A stretch of 54,708 nucleotides of DNA from Lingula anatina (taxonomy: Eukaryota; Brachiopoda; Lingulata; Lingulida; Lingulidae). Position numbers and translations under genes: made by a program. Within the stretch, counting starts at the first letter, position 1, and each line of letters begins with the position of its first letter. The notes beneath the pieces were generated by a model that made no database searches, was not told where the DNA came from, and worked only from the letters and a program-made list of their open reading frames with translations. Below are positions 13,501-23,200 of the stretch, piece by piece. Location of the stretch: contig NW_019775380.1 in assembly GCF_001039355.2 (NCBI RefSeq), positions 1,098,330 to 1,153,037 on the forward strand, read 5' to 3'.

Positions 13501-16500
13501 CATACTGCAAAAATGAACAAGTAAATCTTGTTATTTCCTTGCTAATCTTCTTGTATCTTTTCATACATCAGCTACATAGTTTTTAAAGGAGTGTTAAGTT
13601 ATCTCCAGTATCATGAGCACATATTTGAACATTTTTTAATATTTTAACAATTTCAACAATATGAAAAAATCAACAACCAGAAACTTTTTTGCCTAATTTT
13701 TCAGTTTCTTAAGAAAAATATGTCAAGGTCAATATTATGTTGAAGGTCATTCTGAAGGTCAATGTAAAGGTCACGTCACCTGGGCTTTGGTAGGATGTGG
13801 CCCGCCTTGGAATTCCAAGGTGCCAAATGCATCTGTGGGTAACAACTGTGTGTGTTTCCAAGGGTCCCAACGCACAGATGAATCTGGCAGTGGCAGAGAG
13901 ATATCTGAGGTGACGGTGTGATTTTTCTTGGCACGCCCACATCCACATCTAGAATAAAAGAAATTTGCAGCATATCTTGTCATTCAAGGGTTACTGCAAA
14001 AACATCATTTCTTGTATACACTGTATGATGCTTCTTTTTATGTACACACCCACATCTAGAATGGAAGAAGTTTGTCTAGCCTTTCAAGAATATTTGCTGA
14101 ACCACCATATGCTTTACATACGGCTCATCCATGCATTTAAGTTGGCATTTATGTTATGACTTTTCTGTAACTTTAGATAACAAAAGATCATTCAGAAACA
14201 TCCCATTACATTTGGCATTTATGTTTTATTATTATTTTCTTTTATTAAGTAAGTACAGCATATACAATTATGTAGGAGATTCCGATAGTTGATGTCTTAA
14301 CCTTTTTTTATATATACTGTAAATTCCACACAGTTAATGGCAAATGCTTTCAGTACCTCAAGTCAGCACTTCAAGTAAAATTAGGTCCATTGATGGGAAG
14401 CCTAAGCATGATAAAACTTTAAAAAATAAAAAAATGTCAAATCTACTGGGCAGGCTTAATAACATATTATTGATACACAAAGTGCAGCTCTACTAATGCA
14501 AATCTACATGACTGTATCATTTCACCTATTGCTGATACTGTGAGGACAAAAAGTAAATTAAGGTAACTGTGATCGTCAAAATGGCAGAGACTGTAGTCTA
14601 GAAAATTACCCTCCAGCCATGATATATTAGGCCTAGCTTACACCACAACAGTGTTCTCTTGACTTGCAAATGTATTTCACGTACATCATGTACACTTTAC
14701 TTATTGATCTTTCCACGATGGTGATTTAATTATGTTATAATTGATAAGGTCTGCTACATGTTGCAGAACATCAGACACACATGTACACACTATAACACAA
14801 GGAGTGGAAAAATAGTTTAAAAATCTGTTAGCTATATGGCAATCATTTACAGAAAACCATGTACCATAAAATAACCAAAAAAAAAGTGTCTTTACGATGA
14901 CAAAAACATAATGATATACACATAAATTAATTAAGAGGGCATAAAGAATTTTAATACTCTGTACCAGAAATTAGCTGGGTGATGTCATCATTTCTGAAAA
15001 CTCTGCCTGCAAAAATTCTTGCTGGACACATGGGACAGAAATGTGCACCAAATTAGCCATAACAATATCAGCAAATATCTTGTGAAAATAAATTTCTCTG
15101 CAGCCATGGTAGAGTGGTAATATGTTTATTTGTTATGCACATCTGCACTACATACAGTAGCGGTATGACTGACAAGGTTTGATCCTTATTTACACATTTA
15201 AAATAAAAGTTTAGAAGTTTTTAAAATGCAGTTCACATGACTTTGAAAAATAGGTCAAGGAGAATCAGCAATATCCACATCTCACAATATATATATAAAC
15301 TGATAGAAAGATATGTCAAGGGCTTTGTGTACGAGAGTATGAGTACTAAAATTCATAGGAACTTAATTATTGAAAGCTGTAGAAGCAGATTGCATCCACT
15401 GATGAAAACATTGACAATCCCTCTGCAGTATATTCCCCTGTCTTTTCCTATGGGGAGTATAAATACTGCAGATATGGCAGCAGAAGTATAATTAATATTT
15501 GGTCTTTCCCAATTTGGTTCCAAACTGCCATTAATTCCCATTCATATCTGCTATCTGGTATCAGCAGATATTCCTTATCAAACAGGAAATGTGTTAAAGG
15601 AAAAGCTGAAAGTGAAAATTAAATTATTCCTTGTCTGTTATTCCTACCACATACAAAAATCAATGTCTGGTAAAGTGAACAGACCAAAATTATACAGCAG
15701 ACATGGTGAAGTGGGGTGAAAGGTCATGGTGCCCTCAGCAAGTTAATTGGGATGATTACAAAATGTGCAATAATATGCCAACACATACAGACTTAGAGAA
15801 ACAACCACTTATGAATGCCCCAGGGCACTTGTACAATGTGTAAAAGACTTACATATTCATTTTTTCCAAAGCACTGCAACTTAATGCCTTGTGTTCTAAT
15901 TTAAATGGCTCAATCCCCACTCAAAGGAAACTTAAAATATTACAAAAAATAGACAATCAATATTTTCAATATATTTTATCCTAAATTGAAATGCCTCAGA
16001 ATTTTTTCATTTTTTTGGGGGGAATATCTAGCTTTACAGCAGAACTGTTACCATGGGTTACTTTATATAATGATCAAATCATTTATAAAAGAATACACAT
16101 AATGTGTGTTTGTGTGTGTGTGTGTGGGGGGGGGGGTGGCAGAAGAAACTTAAGAATCCTTTAATTGGCAGGTGGTTGAAAGACTTTATTTGCCAAAGTT
16201 AGTTGGACCAATCTCTCAATATTATTATCACTTTTTTCAACAATAATTAAGAAACAAGGTATGGGGGTGGAAGAAACTCTACACCAACATATTGCTTCAA
16301 CTGAAATGTGGTTGAAAGACTTTATTTGCCATAGTTTTCTTAATATTCTGAGCTATTCATAGAAAGATAAATCATATGAGGGTGTAAGAAGCTTTAGACT
16401 TTATAGACAGGTGGCTCAGGCCTTCCCAACTACCAGACTCGGCACCTACGGGTCCAGTATAAACCGGTTTATCTGACCACACTACCCGTTTTCAAGGTGT

Positions 16501-19500
16501 GTGTCAGATCGCATAAAAGAGTATCAGCCACCACACCGATTTTACCTGGTGCGCGATGTGATGGCGATGATCCTAGTAATAGATAGACCCCGAGTCAGCG
16601 AGGGTTATGTGGCATGCACGAGTGCGAAGCACGAGTGGATGTCACATAACCCTCGCTGACGAGGGATCTATCTTATTTAGACCACGGGTCCATTAGCGGG
16701 TTATAACGCATTCATGCAAGACGTGCGGTTATGCGAGTTACACCACGTCTGAATCTTTTGTTCTTCACTTCCACCGTGGTCTAAAGCGGGGTTGGAAAGT
16801 AGTGCATCTCATCTACATTCATGCGCTGCTGCAATTTTCCCTGTTTATGCTAAAAATCTGACAATACCGCAATTTTTAACATAAAATTTAGGTTCGAACA
16901 TAGCCAATGATCTGTCGGGGGTTAAATATTTTCTGGACGAGATTCAGTGAGTCGTCTGTCGCCATGTTGTCACTCGGAACTACACCAATGTCTCCGCACT
17001 CGACAATAGTATGGAGCTTGCGGAATGAGCCGAGGATTGCCGATTTCCATGTTGTTGTATTCATACGACTCCTACTTGACGAAAACGAGGCGCGATACCC
17101 GGATGACAGGTAGGCTTACAAAATTTGTGATGGGGTATGATACTCTTTTATGCGATCTGACACACACCTTGAAAACGGGTAGTGTGGTCAGATAAACCGG
17201 TTTATACTGGACCCGTAGGTGCTGAGTCTGGTAGTTGGGAAGGCCTGTGGCTGTACCACTGTATCTACTAGACATCACTGCCACTGGTCTCAGAATCTGC
17301 CCCCAAAGGCAGAATCAGAGAAAAAAATCTGAATATCAGCTTAGGAAAGAGTTGGCATAAGGCTTTATATGACTCTGGGCCAAAATACAACTTGAAGATC
17401 TTGACTACAAAATATATTACACAGTGTACATGATCTCAGATTTAGGACAAATTGGACTTATTTTTCTCATGATACCTGCAGTTGCATTTATTTTCTCACT
17501 GAAAGTGAGTCCTGATATAAATATATCTTTGTTAAGGAAATGGAACTTGCTTATTTTCAGTTATCAAAAATATTTGTCTAGAACAGACTTAATGTCAAAT
17601 TAAAGATTTAAAGACATCGTGCCAATGCATTTTTATGCAGTTGCCATGGCTTTACATTATACAAGGTGAAAAAAAAGCAGGTTGGGTTTGATGTTTTCCA
17701 TGCAGAACTAAATGGTGCTCAATCTTTGAAATAAAAGGAAATTTCAAATGGCTGACAGGATATGCAATCACATGGACAGATTTAACTCAATACATCAATC
17801 CAAAATGTACCTGGGAACTACCCAGGCTCAATCTTATAAATAACTTGGCAGTAATGCTGGCAAATGTACAGAATCAAAAAGATGAGAGGACAGAGAAGCA
17901 TATCGTGAGCATATTGCAATACACTAATTTCTTCCAAGATTTATACTGAAGTCATCAAACTGCACAAAGAAAAGATTAGTTTCAGAAGTATTTAAGTTTA
18001 AAGGAGCATAGCAATAAGTGTGAAGTGTTATTGAAAAATAAACACCACTTTCATCGTTGTAGATTTCTGAATATACGAGTTACCTTAATATCAAATGCCA
18101 AAGAAGACTTTCTGTCATTACTTAAAAAAAAAAAAAAAAAAAAAAAATCAAAAACATAATGGCATTGGCACAATGGTGAATTTTCCACCCATATTAATGC
18201 CAAGTTCCATGCCTGCAATCCATGAACATAGAAATTATTTGCTCCCTTTGAAGTTTTTCTCTTGGTTTGGGGTACCATACCGCTTTGACAACTTTGGGCA
18301 ACTACTGTATAAGTGAATCTCATTTAGTTTTAGAGATAAAATCAGACCTTTAGAAAAAGAACAATTCCCTGTAAAAAAAAACTTGGTCAAAGGCTGAATT
18401 AGGGGTGACATTTTGGATTTGACATATGTTAATTAAATTTCCATTCAACTTCATTAGTAACAATGTGATCAGCTCTTACTTTAATCAAGTAAATGTTGGC
18501 ATGCATGATCCCCCCAAAAAATACCTGTTTATATTCACAGTGGCATAGGAAACAAGTACGTGGCTCTATCCAGACAACTGCTTGAATATATCAGGGATGA
18601 ATTCACATTTAGACAATACCATCTGAATTTTTAAAATAAGTTTGGACAGGCATTTTATATCAGAGTAATAAAAGCTTCCTGGCAATAAGGTCTCCAAAAT
18701 GGAAATGGTTTGTTCTGAGAAAACTCCCTAGAGTACCTGCTATATTATTAATTGCATATATCAAAATAAATTATAATATGATGAAAATGCAAACCCACTG
18801 ACTATATGTTGGCTGCCTTACTTCATTATCTCCACACTTAGTATAGCTCATAACATGCACTTTGTTGCATTGCTATTCAGCTCATATAAAGAGTGTATGA
18901 TACTCAACATTGGTGTTCTGAGATTTAGAATAAAGAAAAAAATATTATAGGTAACAAATTGTAGGTTTCAAAAGTATTCCCCACCTGAAATATTATATTT
19001 GCCTTTTCCTAGTTTTCCTAGTTTTCATGCTGTTTTTTACCCCTGCCAAGGAGGTGATGTTTTTGGTTCCGTTAGTTTGTCTGTCTGTCTGTCTGTTAGC
19101 AACATTACAGAAAAAGTTATGGACCGATTTTGATGACATTTTCTGGAACTGTCAGAAGTAGGCCGAGGAACAGATGATAAGTTTTTGGTGGTGATCAGGA
19201 TCATTAATTAATCAATAATCAATAATCAAAAATCAAAAAACTAAATCATTATAGAATGAAAATGTAGTGGTGAAACTGAATTGGGTGGAGACTTTGCTGC
19301 CTTGGCAGAGGTCTGCGCTCTCAGAGTGCTTTTCTAGTTGATAAGGCAATGATTTCATGGCAAGGCACATATTTTTTCCATTGATAATGTTCACAAGAAC
19401 CAACCTTCACCATCATCATGAAAAATTCAATGACATTTTTAAGTTGTTTGGGTTACATAAATGTCCTTCTTTTACAAGATCTTTTATTTTGAGTTATTCT

Positions 19501-20042
19501 ATGATGCAAAAGGAAGAAACATGAAAAAACAAATGAAGCCAATTCCTTTTCAGGGGGAAATCTCACAGTATCTCCATATCACTTTGAAACAAACAAGGCT
19601 TCTAACCTATATTTGTCTCATTGCCTTACCATGTGATAAGGCTGTGTTTGATGCAAATTAAAAAGAACTACTTCAACTTATGTACACGTATTCCAATTTA
19701 CCACAAACAGTGGGTGATCAGTCAATTAACCTATCAGATTGATCAATTTTATATAGTCTCTTGTGATTCCATACAAAATCCACCAACACAGAATGTCAAG
19801 AAGTCTGCGTCATGTGAAAAGAATAAAATTGCAGAATTGGATATGCTAGTGAGTTGATGCAGCATGGGATTCAACCATTGAATCAGTACAAACTATATAA
19901 GATCTAATAAACGGATCTTAGGTACAAACTGGTAACTGGATCTGACCATCTTAATGGCTTACCTGTTGGGATCTTTTTGACTTCTGACAAAGCAAATGCA
20001 TTCCCTCTTGAAAAACACCTTCTCAATCCACGACTTCTGAGC
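271..20042 (-). CDS. TRPM: TRPM cation channel (TRPM1/3/6/7 type), N-terminal part to S4; 18 exons
   Basis: Exons 5' to 3': 20042-19963, 13948-13780, 13504-13291, 12958-12834, 10239-10068, 8997-8811, 8191-8068, 7692-7620, 7087-6987, 5463-5329, 4819-4766, 4446-4315, 3412-3144, 2731-2503, 2132-1956, 1518-1282, 900-772, 519-271. All are GT-AG and phases agree across 2,856 nt (952 codons). The first visible codons read [15 protein letters not shown], the conserved TRPM start; the initiator Met must be in an unseen upstream exon. The TRPM homology region follows (for example [74 protein letters not shown]). S1 is near residues 816-842, S2 850-866, S3 890-908 and S4 919-940. S5, pore, TRP box and any C-terminal kinase lie left of the window. 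Family members are plasma-membrane or organelle channels for Ca2+, Mg2+ and Zn2+. The subtype within the clade is not decided. Introns of 100-6,000 bp hold several MITEs and microsatellites. Confidence 0.93.
901..1281 (-). other. TRPM intron, no feature seen
   Basis: AT-rich intron between the exons coding for the two halves of S1. Donor at 1281-1280 and acceptor at 902-901 are consensus. No repeat or ORF worth reporting. Confidence 0.7.
1793..1853. repeat. (AAAT)n microsatellite
   Basis: About fifteen near-perfect tetranucleotide units in the TRPM intron 1519-1955. The rest of that intron is AT-rich without recognisable content. Confidence 0.95.
5752..5781. repeat. Perfect palindrome, 14-bp arms, 2-bp spacer
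   Basis: TATGTACAGACACA at 5752-5765 is followed by TC and the exact reverse complement at 5768-5781. It sits next to an unusually GC-rich CGACGG-type run, unlike the surrounding intron. Confidence 0.9.
5865..5990. repeat. Two-copy direct repeat, period 73 bp
   Basis: The phrase beginning GAAAGATAAAGC at 5865 recurs at 5938, followed in both copies by nearly the same 35-40 bases (ACATTATTCACTG core) and later an AAAACCTTG phrase. A local tandem duplication in intron sequence. Confidence 0.85.
6910..6933. repeat. (GA)n microsatellite
   Basis: About twelve GA units in the TRPM intron, roughly 50 bp downstream (gene sense) of the donor of exon 7087-6987. Confidence 0.95.
8410..8624 (+). mobile_element. 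Hairpin MITE, family A copy 1
   Basis: A 215-bp element with imperfect terminal inverted repeats (left CACCCCATTTCCATAGATT; right end reverse-complements to GGCTCTATTCCCATAGATT). It is flanked by TAA on both sides (8407-8409, 8625-8627). The interior is itself a long imperfect hairpin with GATCGAYCTA motifs and a TAGTAGGCGGGAC-type core. A 3-bp TWA target is typical of PIF/Harbinger elements; that assignment is inference. It lies in the TRPM intron 8192-8810. Confidence 0.85.
8661..8704. repeat. 22-bp unit repeated twice in tandem
   Basis: CTTGTCAAATGGTAAGACCT is present twice back to back, just beyond MITE copy 1 in the same TRPM intron. Confidence 0.85.
9041..9075. repeat. (TTTA)n microsatellite
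   Basis: Short tetranucleotide tract in the TRPM intron 8998-10067. The remainder of that intron is AT-rich with a TG run near its far end and nothing else recognised. Confidence 0.85.
10003..10027. repeat. (TG)n microsatellite
   Basis: About twelve TG units in the intron, some 40 bp downstream (gene sense) of the donor of TRPM exon 10239-10068. Confidence 0.95.
10240..12833. other. TRPM intron, 2.6 kb, AT-rich
   Basis: Contains a long (TA)n tract at about 10461-10533. No conserved coding segment or clear transposon end was seen. Close to the exon at 12834, bases 12746-12790 resemble 6933-6975, the corresponding position beside another TRPM donor. Confidence 0.7.
10461..10533. repeat. (TA)n microsatellite
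   Basis: Nearly pure TA tract of roughly 70 bp in a TRPM intron. Short ORFs that cross it are artefacts of the repeat. Confidence 0.95.
16417..17247. mobile_element. Foldback DNA element with ~110-bp terminal inverted repeats
   Basis: The left arm (about 16417-16526) and right arm (about 17137-17247) are nearly perfect inverted copies starting CAGGCCTTCCCAACTACCAG. The flanks read TGGCT on both sides (16412-16416 and 17248-17252), a likely 5-bp target duplication. Inside are further hairpins: about 16587-16674 (arms with GTCAGCGAGGGTTATGTG) and AGACCACGG/CCGTGGTCT at about 16678-16786. A 68-codon ORF at 16907-17113 is not recognisable, so the element is probably non-autonomous. Superfamily unknown. 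Confidence 0.85.
19040..19340 (+). repeat. Dispersed repeat (CCCTGCCAAGGAGG...CTAGTTG type)
   Basis: The segment starts CCCCTGCCAAGGAGGTGATG, has a (GTCT)n stretch, then a GTTATGGACCGATTTTGATG phrase, and ends in a GGCAGAGGTCTGCGCTCTC...CTTTTCTAGTTG phrase. I recall very similar phrases recurring in many marine invertebrate genomes. Recognition is from memory, and the repeat class is not known to me. Confidence 0.6.
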
Positions 20043-20097
20043 CTAGAAAACAAGAAAGTACAGAGCATAAAAAAACATGATAGGAATATTTCAGAAC

Positions 20098-20098
20098 N
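20098..20098. other. Unresolved base (n), possible contig join
   Basis: One n lies in the 160 bp between the last visible exon of the RhoGEF-like gene (20203) and the first visible TRPM exon (20042). The other single n marks are at 5663, 24199 and 25025. The one at 25025 coincides with the start of a duplicated block, which suggests these marks stand for joins rather than ambiguous bases. Confidence 0.5.
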
Positions 20099-20202
20099 GT
20101 TCGACACAATGTAAAAAAGCATTACAGGTAGTTTTAACACCCCATTGCTCAATTCTGGCTGCTTACTAATTCTTATTCAACTGCTTCTTGGCATCACCTT
20201 AC

Positions 20203-23200
20203 CTATTGGAGGAGATAGCCCTCCTAAGAGGTACAACAAACACATCCTTGATGGTCTCCAGTGTTCTTTTGTAATCCACTTCTGATGCTAATATCTCACG
20301 GGCTATCACACTTCTCTTCTCTGGGTGATCTGAGAACTGCTTGGTGTTCTAAATATATATATACATATATATATATTTAATCCATGCATGTTATTTTGAA
20401 ATACAGTGTTTTATATCTCAGTTCCAAGAAATATATTGATATTATTCTCTAATCTGGTTAACAAAATCAGTGTAATGTAGCATGCAATGAGTTAAATGAA
20501 ATAAAAAATCTGAATTTAGTTAAGGTAATGTCCTTATGTACTTATGTACTTTTTTAAGATAAAATCAATTAGCTTTGCTAGATCGCCAACATTAGCTGCT
20601 GATGCAATGCACAACAAAAAGTTGTTAATGTGTGTTGTTGTGCAGTGTAGCATAAGGCAACTTCCTTAAATAAAGATGTACCTGAAGTTAAATTAAAACA
20701 TTTTAATTCATATGGATATGGATGAAAAAAGTATAATTATACAACATTTTAACAAAAATAAATGTGTTAATTCATTTAAAAATAAGTTTTTGTTTATCAC
20801 TCACCAGTCTCCTGGTTGCTGATCCCAGTGGTGATCTTAAATTTTGACAGGAAATATATCCACCAGTAGGTATTAAACGGACACTGGACTTTGCCTTTTC
20901 CTTCTGCTTTTTAGCTGCATTTCCTTTAATGTCCTTCTTGCCTTTGGCTTTGCTCTTTGATTTTTTTGAAGATTTTTTTGCTGATGATTCAGCAGAAGAT
21001 TCTGATGATGAAGATGATGATGACGAAGATGATGATGATGATGATGATGATGAAGAAGAAGACGATCCTTCATCACTTCCTTTTTTCTTTTTCTTATCCT
21101 TCTTCTTTCCCTTACTTTTATCTTTGTCCTTCTTCTTTTTGTCTTTCTTTTCATCTTTTTCTTCTGCATCATTTTTATCTCCATCTGCTTTTTTGTCCTT
21201 CTTCTTCTTTTTGTCTTTCTTTTTGTCTTTTTTCTTTTCTTTTTCCTCCTCTTTATCTTCTTCACCTTTAACTTCATCATCTTCCTCACTTTTTGCCTCC
21301 TCAATTTCTTCATCTATTTCTTCACTTTCTTCGTCATCATCTTTATCCTTTTCTTTCCCTTTAACTTTTCTTTGGGCCTCCTCATTTTCACTTTTTTCCT
21401 CTTCATTCTCTTCATCTTTCTCTTCATGTTTGTCTGTCTCTTTGTCTTTTTTCTTTTCATCTTTTTCTTTGTGTTTGTCTTTATTTTTGTCTTTTTTCTT
21501 TTCATCTTTCTCTTTGTTTTTGTCTTTCTTTTTATCCTTTTTCTTTTTATCCTCGTTCTTATTTTTCTTCTTTTCTTTTTTGGCATCCACAGTATGCTCC
21601 TCCACTTCACCATGATCTCCTGCTCCCAAAAGAAATGCCTTTTGTTTGGCTGCTTCAGTTTCCTCCTCCTCTTCTTCTTCCTCCTCTTCTTCACTTTCCT
21701 CCTCCTCTGCCTGCAGTTTAGCTGTCAGGCCCCCAGCACCAGCCTATTACAAATACAACATAAAACATGCTTTGTAAAAAAAAGACACAAAACAACAAGT
21801 ATCTAAAAAGAAAGTAGAAAACTCTAAGACAAAAACATGCTCATATGTTGTAACTTTGAATAATACATCTCTACATACAGCACGAATATCTCTTCTGCTG
21901 CCTACCTTGTGTGCAAAATTCCCATCAGCTGCTTGTTGTTGTTCTGGAAGCAGGACTTCATATCCAGATAGCCCAAGAAGATACTGTCCAAGGTACTGCA
22001 GAGGCTTCACCTGTAAAAAATAGGGCATTTCATCTCATATTGTACATGTGCATATCTTCCACTGTCTTTTTTTTTTACTTTATCATCAGGTAAATTTTGA
22101 AAAACAAACTTATTAACAAACTTAAAACAAAATAATAATAAAAATATTTTTACACTGTTTAGGCATGGAAGATGCCCTGAACTGCATAGCTAGAATTTAG
22201 GTACTGGGTCCAGGTACAGATGTCAAAATTTTTTTGGAAATCATTGAGTTGGAGGAAAAACAATTGTGGCAGCTTCAAAGAGCCTTAAACCCTCACATCT
22301 TCTGCTATATTGACAGTAATTCATTTGAAAAAATGTGTAAAACAATTCAGAGACCCAGGTGAAAGACAGAATTGACAGCTAATTTTGACAGTTCCACTGC
22401 TATGGTCCACTATGGCCCCATTCACCAAGCAAGGTTTACAATGCAAGATTTTGCACCTAAATGGTGGCTCGAGCTTCTAAATAAAGTTCACAGTTCAAAG
22501 TTCAGACTCCTACAAATGCTGCTTTACATGTTTTACATAGCTTATTTCTAATAATATTCAGGATATTTTAATGCTATAGGAAATAAACAATAATATGCAC
22601 AATGACATTTTATCACATTCTTTGTATAAGAGAGAAATACACATTTTCTAGGTTTAAACTTACATTTTTCTGCTGGCCTAATGAGACCAGTCCCTCAACC
22701 AGAGCCTCTGTGACCACACTGATGCCTTGGATGTCTGCCTGGCCCAGTGCATCAAACACAACCTGGCCTGAAGTAATCAAATATGACATCATTATACAGT
22801 GCAGCATAATGGAGTCTGGGGTAACTGTCCATGATATCAAGAGGAAGAGAAAAAAAACAACAAAAAACTCTGGATTCTCGACTTGGAAACAATGTTGTTA
22901 CATGTACTTGGGAAAGAGAGAACAAACCTGAATTTTGGTAAATGACATAAGACCTAAGGGTGTAAGTGTACATACGTGCCCATGCATGTGCATCGGTGCA
23001 GTGATATAAATGTGCATACATCACTCACAAAAAGGTGATGGAAAAGTGACAAGCTTGAACATATACATTAATGTCTGTCTGAGTAGATCATAAAAAGTTA
23101 ATTAAAAATACTACTGGTATGTCTTTAAAATGAAAAAAAAATTAATGAAATGAAAATACATGTAATGAACAGTGACAGCCAAAAATAATCATTTCAATCA

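Larger units (their letters stand above)
13949..19962. other. TRPM intron, 6 kb, with transposon and dispersed repeat
   Basis: The longest intron of the TRPM gene, between the AQKSWIE exon and the exon that begins with the CGCGRAKK segment. It holds a long-TIR element (16417-17247), an A-run (about 18124-18146) and a dispersed repeat (19040-19340). I looked on the minus strand for the missing remainder of the DH domain of the upstream gene and saw none. Confidence 0.65.

Noticed and set aside
13254-13586. 110-codon plus-strand ORF
   Set aside because: Antisense shadow of the conserved TRPM exon 13504-13291.
16907-17113. 68-codon ORF inside the long-TIR element
   Set aside because: Short, unrecognised and partly built from the terminal repeat region; not a transposase.
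20929-21615. 228-codon plus-strand ORF rich in Ser, Phe and Asp
   Set aside because: It is the antisense of the Lys/Glu-rich exon; stop codons are rare there on any frame because of the composition.
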